Origin: Myxococcota bacterium
GTDB lineage: Bacteria; Myxococcota_C; UBA6777
Assembly (NCBI GenBank): GCA_023150835.1
Contig: JAKLKB010000024.1
Span: 1-64,000, forward strand
Reading direction: 5' to 3'
Length of the DNA stretch: 64,000 nucleotides
The notes below the pieces were generated by a model, which was not told where the DNA came from, did not search any database, and saw only the letters and a program-made list of their open reading frames with translations. Numbering within the stretch: the first letter of the stretch is position 1; each line of letters opens with the position of its first letter. Both the position numbers and the translations under genes were made by a program. This document shows, one piece after another, positions 17,395 to 24,542 of this stretch.

Positions 17395-18876
17395 CTAAAT
17401 CGGTGTGATCCAAAGGGCAGAAGTGGGATGGTGGCCTTCAACGATATCGCGGGTGAGCGTCAGGGTGCGGATGCCTTCTCGCGAAGGGATCTCATAGAGG
17501 ATATCGAGCATGAGCTCTTCGAGGATCATGCGCAATCCGCGTGCGCCGACTTTTTGGCGCAAGGCTTTTTCCGCGATGGCATCAAGGGCTGCCGGTTCAA
17601 AGACAAGCTGGACGCCTTCAAAGGACAACATCTGCTTGTATTGGGCGACGAGGCTGTTTTTGGGTTCCGTCAAGATCCGCACCAGCGCCGCATGATCGAG
17701 CGGATCGAGTGTTGCGCATACAGGCAACCGCCCGATCAACTCGGGCAACATCCCGTAGCGAACGAGGTCTTCGGGCAAGACTTGTCGGAGTAGATCGTCG
17801 GTGGATACGACCGATGCAAGCAGATCGCCGATCGCTTGTTCTTGCCCTGCAAGGCGGCGAGCGATGATCTCTTCAATGCCTACGAAGGCTCCACCACAGA
17901 TGAAAAGGATGTTGGATGTATCGATCTGTACGCCCTCATCGCCTGATTGGCTGCGCCCCCGTGTACCCGGCAGGATGGCGCTTGTACCTTCGAGCAGTTT
18001 GAGCAGAGATTGTTGGACGCCTTCACCGGAGATATCCCGTGTGGCCGAAGCGGAGGGCTTTCGAGCGATCTTGTCGATCTCGTCGATGTAGAGGATCCCC
18101 CGTTCGGTTCTTTGCTTGTCGCCTTCTGCCGCTTGGTAAAGCCGCGTCAACATCTGTTCGACATCTTGGCCGACGTAGCCCGCTTCGGTCAGCGATGTCG
18201 CGTCGGCCATCGCAAACGGAACATGCAGACTGCGCGCAAGAGATTGTGCCAACAGCGTCTTTCCTGTGCCGCTTGGCCCGATCAACAGCACATTCGATTT
18301 GTGCAGTTCAACCCCGTAAGCAGGGCGCTTTTGCATGTATTCCACACGGTGATAATGGCTGTACACGGCCACCGCAAGTTTCTTTTTGGCCTGTTCTTGG
18401 GCGATTACATACCGATCCAGAAACTCCTTGATGGCGCGTGGGGTCGGAGCGTAGCCACAAGGGCGCTTTGGCAACGGAGGCGCGGAACGCACAGACGAAG
18501 AAGGCTCCTCGTGTATCGGTTGCGAAAGCGGCGTAGGCTCCTCGTGTATCGGTTGCGAAAGCGGCGTAGGCTCCTCGTGTATCGGTTGCGAAAGCGGCGT
18601 AGGCTCCGCGTGCATCGGTTGCGAAAGCGGCGTAGGCTCCGCGTGTATCGGTTGCGAAGGCGGCGTAGGCTCCGCGTGTATCGGTTGCGAAGGCGGCGTA
18701 GGCTCCGCGTGTATCGGTTGCGAAGGGGAGGGATGGAGGGGGGGGCCATCGTCGGGGGTCAAAGAGCGAAGGGTGAGCGGGTGGTTGTCCGCATCTTGCG
18801 CGATGAAGGGTTGGATCGATCGGGCTTCGGAAGATGCAGGAAAATGCACGCGTCGATGAGGGGCGATATCCTTCAA
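17395..18876 (-). CDS. Divergent ClpX-type AAA+ unfoldase lacking zinc domain and IGF loop
   Basis: The C-terminal 370 residues are clearly ClpX: Walker A GPSGTGKT, pore loop EAGYVGQDVE, Walker [28 protein letters not shown], and GARGLRMILEELMLDILYE. Several hallmarks are missing. There is no N-terminal Cys4 zinc domain; the RKH loop reads GRSQSGDE; and the IGF loop that docks on ClpP reads AIGDLLA. It therefore probably unfolds or remodels proteins without ClpP. The N-terminus instead has seven repeats of SQPIHAEPTPP/L. The start is uncertain: TTG at 18876 has an AAAGG site, while frame further upstream (to 19083) is repeat DNA. A normal clpX lies at 46846. Confidence 0.85.
   Translation of the reverse strand: MKDIAPHRRVHFPASSEARSIQPFIAQDADNHPLTLRSLTPDDGPPLHPSPSQPIHAEPTPPSQPIHAEPTPPSQPIHAEPTPLSQPMHAEPTPLSQPIHEEPTPLSQPIHEEPTPLSQPIHEEPSSSVRSAPPLPKRPCGYAPTPRAIKEFLDRYVIAQEQAKKKLAVAVYSHYHRVEYMQKRPAYGVELHKSNVLLIGPSGTGKTLLAQSLARSLHVPFAMADATSLTEAGYVGQDVEQMLTRLYQAAEGDKQRTERGILYIDEIDKIARKPSASATRDISGEGVQQSLLKLLEGTSAILPGTRGRSQSGDEGVQIDTSNILFICGGAFVGIEEIIARRLAGQEQAIGDLLASVVSTDDLLRQVLPEDLVRYGMLPELIGRLPVCATLDPLDHAALVRILTEPKNSLVAQYKQMLSFEGVQLVFEPAALDAIAEKALRQKVGARGLRMILEELMLDILYEIPSREGIRTLTLTRDIVEGHHPTSALWITPI
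18505..18730 (-). repeat. 33-bp in-frame tandem repeat in the clpX-like gene
   Basis: Seven units of TCGGTTGCGAAAGCGGCGTA plus GGCTCC(T/G)CGTGTA (plus-strand reading), coding SQPIHAEPTPP on the minus strand. The 11-residue period matches the one in the gene at 917-2017 although the sequences differ. Confidence 0.88.
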
Positions 18877-18900
18877 TGTTCGGAGCCTTTCGTTTGGGTG

Positions 18901-19081
18901 GGGTGGTGGGCGATTTGATCCGTTGCCGATCCCGAATGTACGACAGTAGGTGGTTTGAGCCGAGTGTACGACAGTGGGCGATTTGAGCCGTTGTCGAACC
19001 CGATCGTACGATAGTGGGTGGTTTGGGCCGTTGTCGAACCCGATCGTACGATAGTGGGTGGTTTGGGCCGTTGTCGAACCC
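18901..19081. repeat. 40-bp tandem repeat upstream of the clpX-like gene
   Basis: Two exact copies and two to three degenerate ones of a 40-bp unit beginning CGTTGTCGAACCCGATCGTA and ending GTGGGTGGTTTGGGC. Each contains the palindrome ATCGTACGAT. The block sits between the pyruvate kinase stop and the likely start of the clpX-like gene and could hold its promoter or operator. Confidence 0.8.
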
Positions 19082-19085
19082 AAGG

Positions 19086-20564
19086 CTACAACATCAGCGG
19101 CGACAAGACAGGGACGGTGTGGGGTTGTTCGGGGGGGCCGCCTGTGACGTAGAGCAAGAATTCCCCTTCGGTGGAGATGTGGTGTTTTTGGGCGAGGGTG
19201 GCGGTCAGTTGATAAGGGTCGTCAAATTGTTCGGGTGAGACCTGTGTGGTTTGGACGCCCCAACACAACGCAAGACGGCGACAGATCGCGGGATCGGTTG
19301 CGGCGGCAAGGATGGGAGCGGCGGGGCGTTCACAAGAGATCATCACAGCGGTTTGTCCTGTGTGGGCGGGGACGATGATCGCACGAACGGAAAGCTCGCG
19401 AGAGAGTTGTGCGGTTCCACGGGCGATGGCTTCGCTGATCTGGAGGTCGCGGGTTTTTTGGCTGGTGGCGGGGGTGGGGTGCTTGACAAGGTCGCCGAAC
19501 TGGCTTTGTTGCCATTGATGCCCTTCGACCATACGCAGCACACGGCCCATCGTCTGGACGGTTTCGATGGGGTAGAGTCCCGAGGCGGTTTCTGCGGACA
19601 ACATCACCGCGTCGGAACCCGCCATCGCAGCGGCTGCAACGTCCGTCACTTCAGCACGAGTCGGGCGAGGGCTTTGGATCATCGACTCCATCATCTGTGT
19701 TGCGACGATGACTTGGCGGTTGGCTTCGATGGCTAGGCGGATCATGCCTTCTTGGAGTAGGGGGACTTCTTCGGCGGGCATCTCTACGCCCAGATCGCCG
19801 CGTGCGATCATGATGCCTTGCGAAACTTCGAGGATCGGACCGAGGTTTTTGACCGCCTCAGGCTTTTCGATCTTGGCGATAATCGGGATATCCACCCCTT
19901 CTTCTTTTAATAGAGCTTGCAGATCAAAGATATCTTCAGGGCGGCGAACAAATGACAACGCAAAGTAATCCACCCCCAGCCGAGCCGCAAAACGAGCATC
20001 TTCTCGATCTTTTTCTGTGAGCGCTGGCGTAGAAAGCGAAACTCCCGGAAGATTCAACCCTTTGCGATTGGTCAACCTCCCTCCCACCCGCACCACGCAA
20101 TGGATCTCGGTCCCTTCGACCTCGCGGACTTCCAGCATCATCTTTCCGTCGTCCAACAGCATCTTGTCGCCCCGCCCAACATCTCCCGCAAGTGCCGCAT
20201 ACTCCGAAGGAATCAGCCCTCTTTCACCTTCAACGGGCCGCACCGTCACAGTCACCGCTTCGCCTTTTATCAGATCGATCCCCCCCTCTACAAAATGCCC
20301 AACGCGGATCTTGGGACCGCACAGATCCGCCAAGATCGCAACATGGCAGCCTTTTTGCGCGCTGATCTCTCGGATCCGATGCAACACTTCGGCGTGCTGT
20401 TCGTGCGTTCCATGCGAAAAGTTCAGGCGAAACACATCCACCCCCGCCTCCACAAGCTCCGCAAGGACCGCTGCTTCGCGGGATGACGGACCGACCGTTG
20501 CGATGATCTTGGTGCGGCGATGGATCAACGCTGTGCGCGATAAATCGAGTGCAAGAGGTCTCAT
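19086..20564 (-). CDS. pyk: Pyruvate kinase
   Basis: Converts phosphoenolpyruvate and ADP to pyruvate and ATP, the last step of glycolysis. Residues RRTKIIATVGPSS, VFRLNFSHGTHEQH, the active-site region PIIAKIEKPEAVKN, MIARGDLGVEMP and the signature ATQMMESMIQSPRPTRAEVTDVAAA are all intact. A C-terminal allosteric domain is present. 492 residues, normal length. The ATG at 20564 has AAAGGAGT 8 bases upstream; the frame further upstream translates the 20590-21035 repeats and is not coding. Confidence 0.96.
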   Translation of the reverse strand: MRPLALDLSRTALIHRRTKIIATVGPSSREAAVLAELVEAGVDVFRLNFSHGTHEQHAEVLHRIREISAQKGCHVAILADLCGPKIRVGHFVEGGIDLIKGEAVTVTVRPVEGERGLIPSEYAALAGDVGRGDKMLLDDGKMMLEVREVEGTEIHCVVRVGGRLTNRKGLNLPGVSLSTPALTEKDREDARFAARLGVDYFALSFVRRPEDIFDLQALLKEEGVDIPIIAKIEKPEAVKNLGPILEVSQGIMIARGDLGVEMPAEEVPLLQEGMIRLAIEANRQVIVATQMMESMIQSPRPTRAEVTDVAAAAMAGSDAVMLSAETASGLYPIETVQTMGRVLRMVEGHQWQQSQFGDLVKHPTPATSQKTRDLQISEAIARGTAQLSRELSVRAIIVPAHTGQTAVMISCERPAAPILAAATDPAICRRLALCWGVQTTQVSPEQFDDPYQLTATLAQKHHISTEGEFLLYVTGGPPEQPHTVPVLSPLML

Positions 20565-20589
20565 CCGAATGACTCCTTTGGTTGAAGAG

Positions 20590-21060
20590 GCCAACCGTTG
20601 ATAAGGCGCGTATGGGGGCCTGCCCCTACGAAACACCGTGTGATTTCCAATACGTAGGGGCAACCATGTGTGGTTGCCCTGTTGCTGGGGTTCGTTCAAA
20701 ACGTGTGATTCCCAACACGTAGGGGCAACCCCCTGTGGTTGCCCTGTTGTTGGGGTTCGTTCAAAACAGACGGCGATGAAGAGGTCACCGACGCAACAGA
20801 TCGAGGGCAGGCACACCTGTCTGCCCCTACGAAGCACCGTGCGATTTCCAATACGTAGGGGCAACCATGTGTGGCTGCCCTGTTGTTGGGGTTCGTTCAA
20901 AACAGACGGCGATGAAGAGGTCACCGACGCAACAGATCGAGGGCAGGCACACCTGTCTGCCCCTACGAAACACCGTGCGATTTCCAACACGTAGGGGCAA
21001 CCAGGTGTGGCTGCCCTGTTGTTGGGGTTCGTTCAAAACAGATTCCTCGACCCTCCGGTG
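20590..21060. repeat. Block of element A variants (GTAGGGGCAACC / GGTTGCCC type)
   Basis: Four copies of the hairpin core GTAGGGGCAACC...GTGTGGTTGCCC are joined by TGTTG(T/C)TGGGGTTCGTTCAAAAC. Two of them are part of a longer repeat of about 135 bp (containing AGACGGCGATGAAGAGGTCA and CAACAGATCGAGGGCAGGCA) present twice in tandem. It lies upstream of pyk and may carry its promoter. Confidence 0.8.
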
Positions 21061-21069
21061 TTTCCGCCT

Positions 21070-21212
21070 TAACAAGGCGCGTATGGGGTCTCACCCCACG
21101 CCCCACCATAGAGCTTTGCCCCCTTGACCCCGTATCGGCGAAGCGAGCATCGTTCTTCACACAAACGACTCGGTCGCTTGAAACAGCGCGAACACGGGGG
21201 TTTTACCCCACC
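21070..21212 (-). repeat. Interspersed element B, copy 4 (inverted)
   Basis: TGGGGTCTCACCCCACGCCCCA, CCCCCTTGACCCCGTATCGGCGAAG, GTCGCTTGAAACAGCGCGAACACGGGGG. It directly abuts the element A block. Confidence 0.75.
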
Positions 21213-21256
21213 GCGTGACACTTATCCAACACAGGAAATGAGGACGGGAATCTGAT

Positions 21257-21703
21257 ATGGCGATCTACTTTTACGCAACACGCGGAAAATACGGCTGTTT
21301 CTCCAACTTTTCGCGTCACCCGATCCAGATCGACGGAAAGGTCTGGCCCACAACCGAACACTACTTCCAATCACAGAAGTTCGCTGGAACCGCGTATGTC
21401 GAGCGCATCCGCCAAGCCAAGACGCCCACCGAAGCCAAAAAACTCGCGTGGAAAAGTACAGCTCCTTTCCGCGCAGATTGGGATGCGATCCGTGACGAAG
21501 TGATGCGGCGTGCCGTGTTTTGCAAGTTTTCCTCCCACCCCGATCTGCGCGAGATCTTGTTGTCCACAGGTGACGAAGTGCTGATCGAAAATGCGCCCGA
21601 GGATGCTTATTGGGGCTGTGGAGCCGATGGCAACGGTGAAAACCGACTCGGCAAGATCTTGATGGAAGTTCGTGAAGCACTACGCGCCGAAACCATCGAC
21701 TGA
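21257..21703 (+). CDS. NADAR/YbiA-like family protein
   Basis: 148 residues with the family pattern FYATRGKYGCFSNFSRHPI, WPTTEHYFQSQKF and the C-terminal DAYWGCGADGNGENRLGKILMEVR. Members cleave N-glycosidic bonds, for example early riboflavin-pathway intermediates or ADP-ribose-linked groups, so a metabolite-repair or NAD-related role is likely. The protein is full length with all conserved blocks. Its stop codon TGA is the first base triplet of the following element A end (TGATACGAAATCC). Confidence 0.88.
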   Translation: MAIYFYATRGKYGCFSNFSRHPIQIDGKVWPTTEHYFQSQKFAGTAYVERIRQAKTPTEAKKLAWKSTAPFRADWDAIRDEVMRRAVFCKFSSHPDLREILLSTGDEVLIENAPEDAYWGCGADGNGENRLGKILMEVREALRAETID

Positions 21704-21805
21704 TACGAAATCCGCAGGGCGCGTGACCGCAAAACGTAGGGGCAGAACCCCGTATCTAACACTCAGTTAGAACCCCGTACTTGCCCAACGATAGGGCGTC
21801 TTCAT
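21701..21805 (+). repeat. MITE-like element A, degenerate copy
   Basis: Left end TGATACGAAATCCGC overlaps the NADAR stop. The core reads GTAGGGGCAG...AGAACCCCGTA twice, followed by TTGCCCAACGATAGGGCGTCTTC. The right inverted end is not recognisable. Confidence 0.6.
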
Positions 21806-21833
21806 CGTTTCGAGCAGGGTTTTTGCGCCAAGT

Positions 21834-22613
21834 CTAGGGGGCGGAGAAGCGGACTTTTGCGCCCCAAGACCAATCGTTGTGGTAGCCTGCGATCGGGCGG
21901 AAGGTCGCACGGGGAAGATGTTTGGCGAGGTTTTGGGCATGCTCGAAAGGGATCACTTCGTCTCGTTGCGCGGCAAATATCTCGATCGGACCGCGATAAT
22001 CTCGAAGTGATGCGATATTGTCCCAATCATCGCGCAACAACCAGCGCACAGGCAAAAACGGCAAGCGTCGTGCGGCCACGTCTGCAAGCCGATCATACGG
22101 CACCACCAGCGTGATCTTGTCCGGCGGAGGCGATTGCGCCGCAAGGAAGGAGGCTGCGCCGCTACCGATCGATTCGCCCACCACACAGATCGGGTGTTTG
22201 GGATAAGTGCTGCGCAACAGCTTGTAAGCTTCGATCGCGGCTTGATCAAAGGCGGTGCGTGAGGGACTTCCTTTGCGTTGACCATAGCCGGGATATTCGA
22301 GCAAGTAGACCGTGTCTTCCGCAGGAAACGAGGGCATCGCATACACCCGATCTGCTGCTTGGCCTGCATTGCCGTGCATCATCAACCAGATCGCTTTTGG
22401 GGCGGGGCGTTGACGCACAAACCCGATCACCTCTTCGCCGTTCTTCCAAGGCATCAGCGCGTGGGTTTGGGTGTGGTGCGATGGGAAAAACAACAGCTTT
22501 CGTTGAATTGCGGTGATCATCAGCAACAAAGCTCCATACACACCGACCGTCACAATGAGACTGCGAACAAGCCAATGTTTGGTTTGAGGGGACTGCACAG
22601 ACGACTCTTGCAT
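21834..22613 (-). CDS. Membrane-anchored alpha/beta hydrolase
   Basis: 259 residues of the BAHD/BEM46-like hydrolase type. An N-terminal helix (residues 15-36) anchors it. The oxyanion motif is HGNAG (80-84), the nucleophile Ser148 is in GESIGSG, and Asp218 (AQRDEVIP) and His245 (GYHND) complete the triad. The substrate is unknown; family members are esterases or peptidase-like. The start at 22613 follows AAGGGA. It is probably active on the outer face of the inner membrane (inference from the single N-terminal helix). Confidence 0.86.
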   Translation of the reverse strand: MQESSVQSPQTKHWLVRSLIVTVGVYGALLLMITAIQRKLLFFPSHHTQTHALMPWKNGEEVIGFVRQRPAPKAIWLMMHGNAGQAADRVYAMPSFPAEDTVYLLEYPGYGQRKGSPSRTAFDQAAIEAYKLLRSTYPKHPICVVGESIGSGAASFLAAQSPPPDKITLVVPYDRLADVAARRLPFLPVRWLLRDDWDNIASLRDYRGPIEIFAAQRDEVIPFEHAQNLAKHLPRATFRPIAGYHNDWSWGAKVRFSAP

Positions 22614-22835
22614 GGGTGTTCCCTTGGGTTGGGAGCGTTGGTGGAACAAGTGCGATGGTTCTTTGATGGGGCGCGACGCCATACTCCGCAAGGTCTTCTT
22701 TTGTGGGAAGTGCTCTTTTACAGAGAGCTACGCCCTTAATCCCCCCTCGCCTCCGCAGCGCAGCGTCGCGGGGAGAGGGGCAGGGGGTGAGGGGTAAGAA
22801 GAGCGCGAATCCTCTTTTGATCAGGCTGCTTCTTG
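22614..22835. other. Intergenic stretch with a C/G-rich boilerplate repeat
   Basis: No gene is supported. At 22742-22800 lies CCTCGCCTCCGCAGCGCAGC followed by a CGGGGAGAGGGGCAGGGGGTGAGGGG tract, a kind of repetitive stretch often seen between genes. The rest shows no promoter I would defend. Confidence 0.5.
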
Positions 22836-23046
22836 GCAAAGTAGGATGCGAGCATCCTCTCAGGTACGTTCCTTCGTGCAAAGTAGGATGCGGGCGTCCT
22901 CTCAAGCACGTTCCTTCGTGCAAAGAAGGATGCGGGCATCCTCTCAGGTACGTTCCTTCGTGCAAAGTAGGACGTGGGCATCCTCTCAGGTACGTTCCTT
23001 CGTGCAAAGTAGGACGTGGGCATCCTCCCGAGTACATTCCTTGCCT
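22836..23046. repeat. 42-bp tandem repeat with internal palindrome, five copies
   Basis: Unit: GCAAAGTAGGATGCGGGCAT followed by CCTCTCAGGTACGTTCCTTCGT. Each copy contains a GGATGC/GCATCC (or GGACGT variant) inverted repeat. Although open frames run through it, they only translate the repeat. Confidence 0.88.
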
Positions 23047-23072
23047 ACAAGCCAAACAGCACGGACTTGTAG

Positions 23073-23205
23073 GCAAAAACCCCGTGTTCGTGCTGCTTCA
23101 AGCGAGAGAGTCGTTGGTTTGAAACCCCTGTGCTCTGTTCGCCAACAAGGGGTCAAGGGGCGATAGTCCCTTGCGGGGTGTGGGGCAGCGCCCCATCAAC
23201 ACTAT
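23073..23205 (+). repeat. Interspersed element B, copy 5
   Basis: CCCCGTGTTCGTGCTGCTTCAAGCGAGAGAGTCGTTGGTTTGAAA, CAAGGGGTCAAGGGGC, CCCTTGCGGGGTGTGGGGCAGCGCCCCA. It has the same orientation as copies 1 and 3. Confidence 0.75.
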
Positions 23206-23248
23206 CCAACCACGTAAGTCCGATACACACAAAGAAAAAAACAGTGCG

Positions 23249-24070
23249 TTATGGGGTGGGTTTGTTGGGAGTTGTGGGGGGGGGCTGCGTGGGGTTGCGT
23301 TCGGGGTTGATCTTGGGGAAGAGTTCTTCGGCGTTGGGTGGGCTGCCGAGCAGGAAGCGTCCTAAGTCGGCGATGGTGTTGTAGTGTTGGCTCCAAAGCG
23401 TAAAGCTGCGCCACCAAAGATCGCGGGGGCTATTTTGGGCGGGGGCTTTGCCGTCGTCGGAGAGCAAGACGATCAATTCGTGGGCTTCTTGTTGTGCTTT
23501 TTTGATCTGGGCTTCTTGGAGATAGGGGATCGCGAAGGCTTGTGTGGGGTATTGGAGGAAGAGATCGCCCCACCACAGGACGTCTTCGGCATCGTCGCGA
23601 GAGCCTGTGCCTTTGGTGATCTTCTCGATCTGTTTTTGGAAGGCGTCACGTTGTTCTTGGGAGAAGATGGTTTCGTCGAAGAAGAGTGCTTGTGCCCAGC
23701 GGGTGAAGCGGCGGTCGTGAGATCGGACGATCTGGCTGAGTTCTTGGCGTCGTGCGAGCTGCTTGGGGGTCCAAGGCTTTTCTTGATCGAGATCGGCTTT
23801 GTAGTACACAAAGGTACATTCAGGAAGCTGATTCCATGCGCGCTCGTATTCTTGGAGGGTGTCGCCGTGGAAGCGGCGTTTGGCTTCGGCTTGGAGGGGA
23901 TGGAAGTTTTGCAGCGTTTGCCGAGTGAGAGCGAGCGCACGGGTTCGTGAAACGCGAGGCCGCAAACGTTCTTTTTCTTGGATCTGGGCGAGTTTTGCTT
24001 GGTAGCGAGAGGACAGTTCAGAGAGGGTTTCGTCGTTGGGAAGGGGCAAGAATTCGTCTTGCAAAGTCAT
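23249..24070 (-). CDS. Hypothetical cytoplasmic protein, charged and helical
   Basis: 273 residues, not recognised. No signal peptide or membrane helix. It is rich in Arg, Glu and Gln with long predicted helices (SRYQAKLAQIQEKERLRPR, RTRALALTRQTLQNFHPLQAEAKRR) and ends in a Pro/Thr-rich tail. The ATG at 24070 has AAAGGAG 8 bases upstream and a plausible sigma70 promoter at 24120-24148. It is a single gene between repeat blocks. Confidence 0.7.
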   Translation of the reverse strand: MTLQDEFLPLPNDETLSELSSRYQAKLAQIQEKERLRPRVSRTRALALTRQTLQNFHPLQAEAKRRFHGDTLQEYERAWNQLPECTFVYYKADLDQEKPWTPKQLARRQELSQIVRSHDRRFTRWAQALFFDETIFSQEQRDAFQKQIEKITKGTGSRDDAEDVLWWGDLFLQYPTQAFAIPYLQEAQIKKAQQEAHELIVLLSDDGKAPAQNSPRDLWWRSFTLWSQHYNTIADLGRFLLGSPPNAEELFPKINPERNPTQPPPTTPNKPTP

Positions 24071-24119
24071 CGATCCGACTCCTTTCGTGGTTTGGGTTTG
24101 TTTGACAAGGACGGCAACC

Positions 24120-24148
24120 ATTAAGACGAAATCTTTGGTTGAAGTCAA
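24120..24148 (-). promoter_or_regulatory. Sigma70-type promoter for the gene at 24070
   Basis: On the minus strand: -35 TTGACT (24148-24143), a 17-base spacer, and -10 CTTAAT (24125-24120). It lies about 50 bases upstream of the start codon. Confidence 0.5.
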
Positions 24149-24150
24149 TC

Positions 24151-24322
24151 CCATAGGTAATAGGGCAGCCACAGGGGGCTGCCCCTACATCTTTACGCAG
24201 ACGCCCTGTAATAGGGCAGCCACAGGGGGCTGCCCCTACATCTTTACGCAGACGCCCTGTAATAGGGCAGCCACAGGGGGCTGCCCCTACATCTTTACGC
24301 AGACAACGGGCGGATCTCGTAT
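24151..24322 (-). repeat. MITE-like element A, inverted, with triple core
   Basis: Three copies of a unit of about 50 bp (GGGCAGCCACAGGGGGCTGCCCCTAC and ATCTTTACGCAGACGCCCTGTAAT). The right edge GGGCGGATCTCGTAT (ending 24322) is the standard left end of element A in reverse. Confidence 0.82.
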
Positions 24323-24542
24323 GAGGCTCCCTTTTGTGCTTTGCGAAGTGTGAGACTCCCTTCTGTCGTTTTCCGTGTTTTCCGTGTTTTTCGTGGACTT
24401 GTCTTGTGGGGAGGAGAGGGATGGGGCTAAGATAGGGACACACCTTGCCGAAGTGAGGTTGTTGTTGAGGTCGTCTGTGTCGTCGAACAGGACAGGCCCG
24501 TTGACGGAAAGCCTGTTCTCCATCCCAACCGATTGAGGCGTT

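Noticed and set aside
19086-20990. 634-residue pyruvate kinase reading
   Set aside because: Residues before the ATG at 20564 are translations of the element A block (repeated LNEPQQQG and CFERTPTTGQP), not protein.
22745-22800. GC-rich PLTPCPSPRR-type frame as a gene
   Set aside because: It is an intergenic boilerplate repeat with no start signal or homology.
22836-23046. 42-bp repeats as CRISPR
   Set aside because: There is no variable spacer; the whole unit is tandemly repeated.
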